Assembly: GCA_007131535.1 (NCBI GenBank)
Contig: SLQI01000208.1
Coordinates: forward strand, 1-9,537
Source of the DNA: Balneolales bacterium
Lineage (GTDB): Bacteria; Bacteroidota; Rhodothermia; Balneolales; Natronogracilivirgulaceae
Direction: 5' to 3'
DNA: 9,537 bases
The position numbers were made by a program, and so were the translations under genes. Below are positions 1-6,446 of the stretch, in pieces. The notes beneath the pieces were generated by a model. It saw nothing but the letters and a program-made list of their open reading frames with translations, searched no databases and was not told the origin of the DNA. Each line of letters starts with the position of its first letter. Within the stretch, counting starts at the first letter, position 1.

Positions 1-2
1 GT

Positions 3-821
3 TGGGAAATCGCAGTATTCAGTAACGGCCTGTTGCTTCACCGGCTCGTAGCCCCTTTTACAAATCGTAAAACCTGGCAGCATGTTATTGACGGTATTGC
101 ATTTTTGGCTGCTATGTTCACGGGCTGGTATCTGATATCCCCGGGTTCAGAACCGGTACTTATATCCGCATTAATTCTGGTGCAATTCGCGGTATTTAAA
201 GGCTTGAGATATTTTTACCACGAGCCCTACAGAAATATCGGAATAGGTGATGCGCTGTCTGTTTTAAAGTCAATTATGATATCAATATTGACCGGCTGGA
301 TCGTCTTCGTGGCAGCCTCAGGTAACCTTACCTTAAACAGTATCCTTTTGTTTACCTGGGGGTTTTATTTAGCTGCCACTCTTATACTGGGCAGCCGGCT
401 TGGGTTTGATATCCTGTTCTATTTATATAAGAAAAACAATCCCGGAAATAAAAAAGTACTCATTTACGGAACCGGAAATACAGCCATGATGGCTTTATCG
501 CAATTATTAGAGGAGGATGACAGTAATTCACAACCAATCGGCTTTCTTGATGACAATCCGGAAAAGGAAGGGGTTTTCATGAATGGGTTTCCGGTTTTCG
601 GAGGACACTGGAAACTACCACGATTAATTCAAACCGGATCCATTGATGAGATTTTAATAACGGACCCAAATATCTTACCTGAAGTCGCCCATCGTATCGA
701 CAGGTTTGCCAAAGAGCACAATATCTCATTACGGGTTTTACATTGGCAGCTACAACGCATTCCATTTAACGACCAAAAGGCAGCAGCCACGGATTTATCT
801 GAACTATCTGCCGCTAAGTAA
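3..821 (+). CDS. FlaA1/CapD-type membrane protein with CoA-binding-like Rossmann domain, no catalytic half (5' partial)
   Basis: The frame is open to the left edge, so the true start may lie outside the window; a TTG at 33 could start a 262-residue protein. Counting from that TTG, four hydrophobic stretches (about 19-36, 44-60, 77-97, 103-121) are followed by a basic loop and a Rossmann fold. Its first strand reads VLIYGTGNTAMMAL (142-155), followed by PIGFLDDNPEKEG (168-180) and NGFPVFGG (184-191). This order matches the N-terminal half of FlaA1/CapD/PglF dehydratases and of polyprenyl-phosphate sugar-phosphate transferases. The protein stops at 821 without the epimerase/dehydratase or glycosyl-phosphotransferase domain that normally follows. 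The hydrophobic residues before the TTG suggest it may be the C-terminal part of a longer fusion, perhaps to a WecA/MraY-type transferase; that is inference. A role in surface polysaccharide synthesis at the inner membrane is likely from the family and the neighbours. Confidence 0.75.
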   Translation, partial: WEIAVFSNGLLLHRLVAPFTNRKTWQHVIDGIAFLAAMFTGWYLISPGSEPVLISALILVQFAVFKGLRYFYHEPYRNIGIGDALSVLKSIMISILTGWIVFVAASGNLTLNSILLFTWGFYLAATLILGSRLGFDILFYLYKKNNPGNKKVLIYGTGNTAMMALSQLLEEDDSNSQPIGFLDDNPEKEGVFMNGFPVFGGHWKLPRLIQTGSIDEILITDPNILPEVAHRIDRFAKEHNISLRVLHWQLQRIPFNDQKAAATDLSELSAAK

Positions 822-1121
822 TCCGGGCCTCCGCTAAAGTTCATAAAGAAATTATATCAACTGCCGTCGTTGCTTTTGGGGTCCCTGATCGCATATAAAA
901 TCCCGAAATTAAATATGAATAGCAGCCGGAGGCAGCACGGGGTAATCAATTGCGACAGTTAATGGAGTATGCTACTTATAGTAAATTACCCTGGATAAGT
1001 CATTCTCAAAGTGTCTCTTTTCTTCAACCATTAACGGGGTTGTTTAATCCCTCAAAGGTACTACAAAAGGAAGATTTCAATCGTCGTTAATTGATATGAA
1101 AATTCATAGTATTCTCTTCCC

Positions 1122-1361
1122 CTACACTTTTAATAATTCCATGCCTATTCTATTCATTCCGTTACGGGCGTTGTGGTAGCAGAGATGTGATCGAAGACCG
1201 AGACCCTTATCGCAATACCTGAAGGCCAATGCTATGGCGGGGTTTACGCTATCACGTAAATCAGGCTTGGTTCTTCTATGATATTCGATGTATTGCTGAA
1301 AAAAAATCCGGTTGGGCAACACACTATCTATCAATTGCTTAAAGGTGAATTGCAACTTCAC
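1122..1361 (-). pseudogene. possible remnant of an FkbM-type methyltransferase
   Basis: A 79-residue frame starts at a GTG and has no clear ribosome binding site. Residues 1-53 (KLQFTFKQLIDSVLPNRIFF, then a YIEYHRRTKPDL stretch, then ALAFRYCDKG) resemble the N-terminus of FkbM-family SAM-dependent methyltransferases, which run through a basic linker and an 'E-x-x-L...CD' segment into the SAM motif (D-I-G-A-N). Here the D-I-G-A-N motif is missing. The frame jumps from CDKG to LGLRSHLCYHNAR, which resembles the segment normally just after that motif, then ends at a stop after about 20 more residues. An internal deletion plus 3' truncation would explain this. The family match is from memory of family patterns only; it could also be a chance ORF. 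Confidence 0.3.
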
Positions 1362-1504
1362 TCCCGAAAAAATGACCCGTTTTTTTGTGAAAGTTCTTTA
1401 ATCATTCTGTAATTATCATTACCATTGTGCCGTAGCGAAATTTGTTACTACCGGTTTTCATTTTCACTACAGCACATCGTCCCCCCCGGCGTATCGCTGT
1501 TTGT

Positions 1505-1550
1505 CTGATATCACATTATCCCATAAATAACCCCTTGATTGTGATATCAG
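1505..1550. promoter_or_regulatory. 11-bp perfect inverted repeat plus T-tract upstream of the chitinase (operator pair or attenuator hairpin)
   Basis: CTGATATCACA (1505-1515) and TGTGATATCAG (1540-1550) are perfect reverse complements separated by 24 bases. Each arm itself contains the 8-bp palindrome TGATATCA (1506-1513 and 1542-1549), with centres 36 bp apart. The right arm is followed directly by CTTTTTTG (1551-1558), and the chitinase ATG lies 39 bases beyond the arm. Two readings are possible: a pair of operator sites for a dimeric regulator, or an RNA hairpin with a U-tract acting as a terminator/attenuator ahead of the chitinase. The symmetry is seen directly; function is inferred. 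Confidence 0.5.
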
Positions 1551-1589
1551 CTTTTTTGTTGCAAACCATTCAACTCTAAAAGCGATACC

Positions 1590-3395
1590 ATGGAACGGAA
1601 TACCAAGAGGCTTTCTATAAGTACGTTTGGACTGTGCTTACTTTTAGCTGCGGCTTCATTAACCCCTAATATCACACAGGCCCAGTCTGATGAAGATATC
1701 TGGGTTACCGCATATCTCGCATCGTGGGAACATTATGCTCCCCCCACTGGTAACTGGGGGGTACTCCCGGCAGATGAAATTGATTTTGACGCATTTTCTC
1801 ACCTGGTTTACTTTGCCCTGAGTGCCTATTCAGACGGCTCTGTATCTGAGGTTGCCCCCTACCGAAACCTGAACCCGGACAGACTTGAGTCCATCGTTCA
1901 AGCTTCACATGAAAATAACACCCCTATTATCATGTCAGTGGGGGGTTGGGGTAACTACGACGGTTTTAGCGGAGCCATCCTCCCGGAAAATCGCACCAAC
2001 TTTGTGAACAGTCTAATCGACTTTATCGAAACCTGGGGATTTGACGGCATCGACCTCGACATGGAGCCCATTCGGGATAGCGACACCGAAAACTTTAAGG
2101 CCTTTGTGCAAGAACTTCACGAAGCCCTTAAAGATGTAACAACGCCTCACTCAGGCACACCGCTGTTAGTAGCTGCGACAGACACCCAACCCGGTATGTG
2201 GGCGGAAATTCAGGATTATTTTGATCAAATCAACCTGATGACCTACGACTACAGCGGCGCCTGGCAAGGCTGGGTAACCTGGCACAATTCTGCGATTTGG
2301 ACCGGCGGGAACCGATTCCCCAATGTTGACCGGGAGCTTCCGGCAACCGACAGAAGTGTCCGCCGGTTCCTGGATGCCGGAGTCAACCCGTCCATGCTCG
2401 GAATCGGTCTTGATTTCTACGGATACCGGTGGACCGGCGTTTCCGAACCACTGGAAGGATGGGATGAAGCGCCTGACGTGGAATCCAACATATCCTACTA
2501 CGACCTTGCAGAGGAATATGGCATTGAGTCTGAAGAGGATTCCGGTCCGTATTATCACTGGGATGAAGATGCCGGCGCAGCCTATCTAAGTATAGATGAT
2601 CCGGACAACTACAGCCAACCCAAGTTTATTAGTTACGATAATGAGCGTACAGCCCGGGAAAAAATTCAATATACCCGGGATAACAATCTTGGTGGTATGA
2701 TCATCTGGGAGCTCGGAGGAGGATATCAAAAAGATAACCCGCAGGGTGAGCGGGATATCCTCCTCCAAAGTGTTAAAGAGGCCTGGAAGGGTGATGCCGG
2801 AACCGGTGATCCCGTGGCTTTGGAAACTCCGGAAATAGTTTTTCCCGAAAATGAGGCTGCCGATCTCCCGGTGGAGACGGAAATCAAATGGGAAGATATT
2901 GAGCAGGCTTCAAAATATGATTTCCGCTTATCCACGAATTCTTCAATGGAAGCTGCCAAAATAGATACCACCCTGGAAAATACCGTTATTGAACTGGATG
3001 AACTCAGTCGGGATACGGAGTACTACTATACCGTACGCGCAACCAATGGGGAAACTACAAGCGAATGGAGCGATACCCGGAATTTCACCACTTATACCGC
3101 TACGGCTTCGGATGATCCTGAATCGTTACCACAAAATGCTGAACTCGATCAAAATTACCCCAATCCTTTTAACCCGGTAACCACGATTTCCTATAAGCTT
3201 CCGGAAGATACCCAGGTTGAACTTGAGGTGCTTTCCGTTGAAGGCCGGCGTATCTCCGTTTTGGTGGACGAGCAGCAAACCGCAGGCCGGCATCACGTTA
3301 CTTTTGATGCATCTGATCTGGCCAGCGGAGTGTATATGTACAGGCTGCGTGCCGGCAGCACGGTTGAAACCCGTACGATGACTTTTGTAAAATAA
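1590..3395 (+). CDS. secreted GH18 chitinase with fibronectin-III-like domain and T9SS sorting domain
   Basis: This 601-residue enzyme is predicted to hydrolyse beta-1,4-linked GlcNAc polymers at or outside the cell surface. A signal peptide covers about residues 1-32 (basic N-terminus, LCLLLAAASL core, cleavage near TQAQ). The GH18 barrel spans about 36-400. It carries the SVGGW motif (116-120), the catalytic DGIDLDME (D152, D155, D157, and E159 as general acid), the QINLMTYDY strand (213-221) and the closing Trp in MIIWELGGG (W373), so all expected catalytic residues are present. A fibronectin-III-like domain follows (about 412-502). The C-terminus (about 519-601) begins with NYPNPFNPVTTISYKLP and ends in GVYMYRLRAG..., a type-A T9SS sorting domain that directs export across the outer membrane. 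The ATG at 1590 gives a proper signal peptide; no Shine-Dalgarno sequence precedes it, as is common in Bacteroidota. The gene is monocistronic between two opposing units. The substrate could be environmental chitin or the cell's own GlcNAc-containing polymer. Confidence 0.93.
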   Translation: MERNTKRLSISTFGLCLLLAAASLTPNITQAQSDEDIWVTAYLASWEHYAPPTGNWGVLPADEIDFDAFSHLVYFALSAYSDGSVSEVAPYRNLNPDRLESIVQASHENNTPIIMSVGGWGNYDGFSGAILPENRTNFVNSLIDFIETWGFDGIDLDMEPIRDSDTENFKAFVQELHEALKDVTTPHSGTPLLVAATDTQPGMWAEIQDYFDQINLMTYDYSGAWQGWVTWHNSAIWTGGNRFPNVDRELPATDRSVRRFLDAGVNPSMLGIGLDFYGYRWTGVSEPLEGWDEAPDVESNISYYDLAEEYGIESEEDSGPYYHWDEDAGAAYLSIDDPDNYSQPKFISYDNERTAREKIQYTRDNNLGGMIIWELGGGYQKDNPQGERDILLQSVKEAWKGDAGTGDPVALETPEIVFPENEAADLPVETEIKWEDIEQASKYDFRLSTNSSMEAAKIDTTLENTVIELDELSRDTEYYYTVRATNGETTSEWSDTRNFTTYTATASDDPESLPQNAELDQNYPNPFNPVTTISYKLPEDTQVELEVLSVEGRRISVLVDEQQTAGRHHVTFDASDLASGVYMYRLRAGSTVETRTMTFVK

Positions 3396-3474
3396 TTTTT
3401 CTAATAATACAGACTTTGCCTCCACACCAATCGGGTGGGCTGATCCGGTATACTTTGTAAGACTATAAAGTAAC

Positions 3475-3498
3475 AACCGGGTTGGCCTGCCCGGTTTT
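3475..3498 (+). terminator. hairpin terminator between convergent genes
   Basis: AACCGGG (3475-3481), an 8-base loop, CCCGGTT (3490-3496), then two more T bases: a 7-bp perfect stem whose 3' arm runs into TTTT. It lies 79 bases after the chitinase stop and just beyond the stop of the opposing glycosyltransferase gene. Read on the minus strand the same stem is followed by GTTACTTT, so it may serve both directions, though the T-tract is better on the plus strand. Confidence 0.6.
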
Positions 3499-3501
3499 AT
3501 A

Positions 3502-4635
3502 TCAATCAACCGGAGTAACCGATGATTTTCGATAAACCGGGTTTCCGGCAGGTTCCCGGTTTTGATTGACGGCCCGCTGCAGTTCATACTTGATGCTGGC
3601 TACGGCGTCTTCCTGCCGTTGTTCCTGCTCAATATACCGGCGTGCTTCCCTGCCCATTTCGGCGGCAAGCCGGGGGTTGTTCCATAATTCAACAATGGCA
3701 TTTCGCATCGCATCAGGATCTTCCGGGCGTACCGGTATTCCGGTTATGCCGTCTTTAACAATATCCACCTGACCCTGAACTTTTGAGTATATGACTGGTT
3801 TCCCCATAGCCATCGCTTCAAGAATTGTGGTGAGTCCGTTATCCGAATCGGTTGGCAAAATCGGTACTACAACAAAACGGGACCTGGCGTACAATTCCCG
3901 GAGTTCTTCGAGGGATTTTCTTCCAATCGAAATATGTTCCGGTATTTCGTCCATCTCATACAAGCTGCGAACCGTATTAAATAATTCACCTCTCTGAACA
4001 CCGGTTGCAATATGGCAAGGGATATTCAAAGGTTTTAAGGCTTTTACCAATGTCGGATAATCCCTCATTTCCATTCCGGCCGAGCTGATCATATCGGTTT
4101 TGCAGGGGATGTAATGCCAAAAGCGCTGATCCGTGCCCCGGTTGATCGGGCGTATTTTAGATTGCGGAATCTGCAAATCCCGAACCGCAATTTTCTGCTG
4201 AACGCTTGACCATATAATATAACTGCTCACCCCTTTTTCACCATGTTTCACCAACCATTTTTTCAGGGATGCCTTTCGCTTATCACCTGATGTGATTCTG
4301 GATACCATCATCACCAATGGTGTCTTGATTTTCAGGTAACGAAAACACACCGAAAGCGGAAAACCGGCTTTTTCATAATAAACATATACTACATCATACT
4401 TTTTATGTACAAGCAGCGTCTCGATGATTTGTGCGACGGTTACCGGAATTAACCGATACAACCGTTTTTTAAACCATCCGTTTTCGCCGGCAATATAGCG
4501 TTCATCCAATACTGTAGCGGAAATCTCCTTTTCAAGCATCCGGTCTCTTTTTTTCCGGTTTTCCCGCTCGAGTTTTTCAAGGACTTCATCCGGTGGTTTA
4601 TCCATCCCTTTTGAAATGATAAATAGTGTCTTCAT
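3502..4635 (-). CDS. GT4-family glycosyltransferase
   Basis: A cytoplasmic or membrane-associated glycosyltransferase of the GT4 (GT-B fold) type, predicted to move a nucleotide-sugar unit onto a lipid-linked polysaccharide intermediate. I chose the ATG at 4635 (MKTLFIISKG, 377 residues) because GGAG sits 6 bases upstream, the best Shine-Dalgarno match in the operon, and because family members normally begin right at the first beta strand. An in-frame ATG at 4662 would add nine residues. The C-terminal domain has GMEMRDYPTLVKAL (187-200) and the nucleotide-binding segment NGLTTILEAMAMGKPVI (266-282). The E-x7-E motif appears as D265-x7-E273, an acidic substitution in the first position. The tail LWNNPRLAAEMGREAR (317-332) is typical of the family. 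It is the last gene of the operon, 39 bases after the ligase/polymerase gene and convergent with the chitinase. Donor and acceptor sugars cannot be read from the sequence. Confidence 0.85.
   Translation of the reverse strand: MKTLFIISKGMDKPPDEVLEKLERENRKKRDRMLEKEISATVLDERYIAGENGWFKKRLYRLIPVTVAQIIETLLVHKKYDVVYVYYEKAGFPLSVCFRYLKIKTPLVMMVSRITSGDKRKASLKKWLVKHGEKGVSSYIIWSSVQQKIAVRDLQIPQSKIRPINRGTDQRFWHYIPCKTDMISSAGMEMRDYPTLVKALKPLNIPCHIATGVQRGELFNTVRSLYEMDEIPEHISIGRKSLEELRELYARSRFVVVPILPTDSDNGLTTILEAMAMGKPVIYSKVQGQVDIVKDGITGIPVRPEDPDAMRNAIVELWNNPRLAAEMGREARRYIEQEQRQEDAVASIKYELQRAVNQNREPAGNPVYRKSSVTPVD
3534..3562. repeat. second CCGGG-stem hairpin inside the glycosyltransferase tail
   Basis: AAACCGGG (3534-3541) and CCCGGTTT (3555-3562) form an 8-bp perfect stem with a 13-base loop. 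The stem core is the same as in the terminator hairpin about 60 bp to the left. It falls within the last codons of the minus-strand glycosyltransferase gene, in a low-conservation tail rich in Asn, Arg and Pro. It may add to bidirectional termination or be a copy of a small repeat. Confidence 0.4.
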
Positions 4636-4674
4636 TGTACTCTCCATTGATGATGTATCCATTTTTTAAAGGTT

Positions 4675-6258
4675 CTATGTACGATCCTCACCCTCCGCTT
4701 CCAGGTACTCTTGATCCCGGCTCTGACTTTGCTCCTCCTCTTCATCCGCTGCCGCTTCGAGAGCCGGCAACAATCCCATCAGGCAACCCAGGAAGATCAT
4801 ATTGCGATAAAAAGTCAGCATAACATCGAAATAAGAAACTACCAATTGATTGAGTACAGCAATGACGACCACTAAAGCCACTGCTTTGAGATAGGGGTCC
4901 TTTAATCGGGTATAGACGGCCACTCCTCTGAACGCAAATGCATTAAAGAAGAAGAAAAACAGCATAAATCCCACTGCTCCGGTTTTTATATAAACCCAGA
5001 ATAATTGGTTATGCGGAATATAATCCCGGAGTGGAAATGAGATATTGGCCAGTTCTACCGGCATGTCATACGCATTGCCAAAGCCAATTCCCAGTACCGG
5101 CTCTCGCTGGGCAGTAACCGACAAATTATAATTTTCGATTTCCCGATATAGGTTGGAGTAATAGTGCCTGAGATTTTCCTCGGGGTCCGGAGTAACAATT
5201 CCTGATTTAATCAGCTGAACCGGTGCTGCTATGGGCTCATCACTATTCCAGTACATAACGCCGTAAACCCCGAGCACCAATGCAACGGGAAACGTTTTTT
5301 TCACAAAACTCCATTGGACTTTAGGCGGGAGCAGGATTAAAAAAGCGGCAATTGTTATTAACAAGGAAGCATAAGAAGCTCGTCGCTGTCCGGCATAAAA
5401 TCCCAACAGGATGGGTAAGAGAAAAATAAACAGCATGGTACGCTGGGCGCTATTGGTTTTAAATACCAATAAAGCCATCAGGAAGATTATAATGGGAATC
5501 ATTAACACCGGATCTTCATTACTGGTCAGGGTTTCGTAGCCACCGGTTGAAAAGCCGAGCGATATAAACCTCATCCCACCCTGAATAGCCTTGATGGTAA
5601 CAGCCGCAATAAAAACCCAGAACAGAATATTGATCTGCTTTTTGGTACGAATGATCTGAGGTACAAGCAAATACATCATCGCCAAATAAAACACGGCCCG
5701 GACTTCCCACAATGCTACCAAAAAATCGCCTCCCTGCATCATTCCGTATAAGAATGACAACCCGAACCACCCCATGAACAGAATAAAAGCCGGCCAAACC
5801 GGAATCGGCCTGAAATCTATCTGACTGTTGATGAAATAATGAATCACCCATGAAAGCGCGATAATTACAATATGAAATTCCACCGGGTTGAAAACCGCCG
5901 GTTCAAGCTCCGGCAAATAGACGATTTCCTTAATGTTGTTGAAAAACATTACCTGAAAAGTGACCGGCTCAAAGCCGGCAACCTCAAACTGATCAAACAG
6001 AACAACCAGAAACAAAAAGGTGTACAGGGCTATATCGGGGCGCACTACTGCCAAAACCAGAAAACAGCTCACATAAAGCAGGGTCGTGGATACCGGTACG
6101 TCTCCGTTAAAATGCCAGAGTGATAAGCCGAAAATCAGACTGAAAAGTATCAGCAGCCATAAGACCGGTGCTGTTTCCCGGTCAAGCCCCAAAGGCTGCA
6201 AGATGAATTGGCGGTACCACCGGATCGGAAAACTTACATCGTAGAATGAAGTACTCAT
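4675..6258 (-). CDS. O-antigen ligase/polymerase family membrane protein (Wzy/WaaL type)
   Basis: A 527-residue polytopic inner-membrane protein with roughly a dozen hydrophobic segments (first about 31-48 and 57-72, last about 456-500). It is predicted to join undecaprenyl-linked repeat units or ligate polymer on the periplasmic side. The large periplasmic loop typical of the Wzy_C/O-antigen ligase family lies between about 338 and 418. It contains the YSNLYREIENYNL region (367-379), a REPVLGIGFGNAY segment (385-397) and an IPHNQLFWVYIKTG motif (414-427), whose His416 matches the conserved loop histidine. An Arg-rich GQRRASY stretch (290-296) matches the conserved arginine site in an earlier segment. 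The C-terminal tail (503-527) is cytoplasmic-looking and very acidic (DEEEEQ). The start ATG at 6258 follows the 55-residue membrane protein by 17 bases. Ligase and polymerase cannot be told apart from sequence; the Wzz-like and Wza-like neighbours favour polymerase. Confidence 0.85.
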   Translation of the reverse strand: MSTSFYDVSFPIRWYRQFILQPLGLDRETAPVLWLLILFSLIFGLSLWHFNGDVPVSTTLLYVSCFLVLAVVRPDIALYTFLFLVVLFDQFEVAGFEPVTFQVMFFNNIKEIVYLPELEPAVFNPVEFHIVIIALSWVIHYFINSQIDFRPIPVWPAFILFMGWFGLSFLYGMMQGGDFLVALWEVRAVFYLAMMYLLVPQIIRTKKQINILFWVFIAAVTIKAIQGGMRFISLGFSTGGYETLTSNEDPVLMIPIIIFLMALLVFKTNSAQRTMLFIFLLPILLGFYAGQRRASYASLLITIAAFLILLPPKVQWSFVKKTFPVALVLGVYGVMYWNSDEPIAAPVQLIKSGIVTPDPEENLRHYYSNLYREIENYNLSVTAQREPVLGIGFGNAYDMPVELANISFPLRDYIPHNQLFWVYIKTGAVGFMLFFFFFNAFAFRGVAVYTRLKDPYLKAVALVVVIAVLNQLVVSYFDVMLTFYRNMIFLGCLMGLLPALEAAADEEEEQSQSRDQEYLEAEGEDRT

Positions 6259-6275
6259 AGGGTTTGCCTGTTTCC

Positions 6276-6443
6276 CTAATAATCAGGGTAATCCATGTTA
6301 AACAGCATGTAGGTAACAAAGCCTGTTAACAATAGTGTGATCAGCAAAACAAGTACATAAGAGCCTGTCTTTCGACCATCAGCCACCCGACCTAACAATA
6401 ATACCAAAAGATGAAATGCTACTATACCGAGGATGATCTTCAT
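6276..6443 (-). CDS. small two-helix membrane protein of unknown function (55 residues)
   Basis: A short gene between the CpsD-like and ligase/polymerase genes. The ATG at 6443 starts MKIILGIVAFHLLVLLLGRV, a first hydrophobic helix (2-18). A short basic loop follows (ADGRKTG, 21-27), then a second helix (about 28-48, YVLVLLITLLLTGFVTYML) and a short acidic tail (MDYPDY, 50-55). It begins three bases after the stop of the CpsD-like gene and ends 17 bases before the ligase/polymerase start, so it is almost certainly co-transcribed and translationally coupled. The basic loop between helices suggests both termini face the periplasm. I do not recognise a family. Its place between the length-control pair and the polymerase suggests an accessory subunit of the assembly complex, which is inference from position only. 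Confidence 0.72.
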   Translation of the reverse strand: MKIILGIVAFHLLVLLLGRVADGRKTGSYVLVLLITLLLTGFVTYMLFNMDYPDY

Positions 6444-6446
6444 GAC

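Larger units (their letters stand above)
822..1589. other. 768-bp intergenic region without a convincing intact gene
   Basis: Between the partial membrane protein and the chitinase I find no intact recognisable gene, tRNA or CRISPR. Three things stand out. A 56-codon open stretch lies at 923-1090 (+), with an ATG at 962 and no recognisable family. A 79-codon minus-strand reading frame at 1122-1361 looks like a decayed methyltransferase. Inverted repeats sit at 1491-1588, just before the chitinase start. Frequent stops in all frames and the remnant-like reading frame suggest decayed sequence at the edge of the polysaccharide cluster. Confidence 0.6.

Noticed and set aside
1505..1550. CRP-like half sites (TCACA and TGTGA)
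   Set aside because: The halves are in the wrong order and spacing for a CRP site (TGTGA-N6-TCACA); the palindrome TGATATCA is the better description.
2166..2558. 130-codon minus-strand open frame inside the chitinase
   Set aside because: It overlaps the catalytic domain of a clear GH18 enzyme and looks like an antisense shadow of its codon use.
5964..5978. Perfect hairpin CCGGCT-CAA-AGCCGG
   Set aside because: It lies in the middle of the ligase/polymerase coding sequence with no T-tract; likely a by-product of codon choice.
5872..6123. 83-codon plus-strand open frame inside the ligase/polymerase gene
   Set aside because: It lies fully within a well-supported membrane protein gene on the other strand, with no signal or recognisable family.
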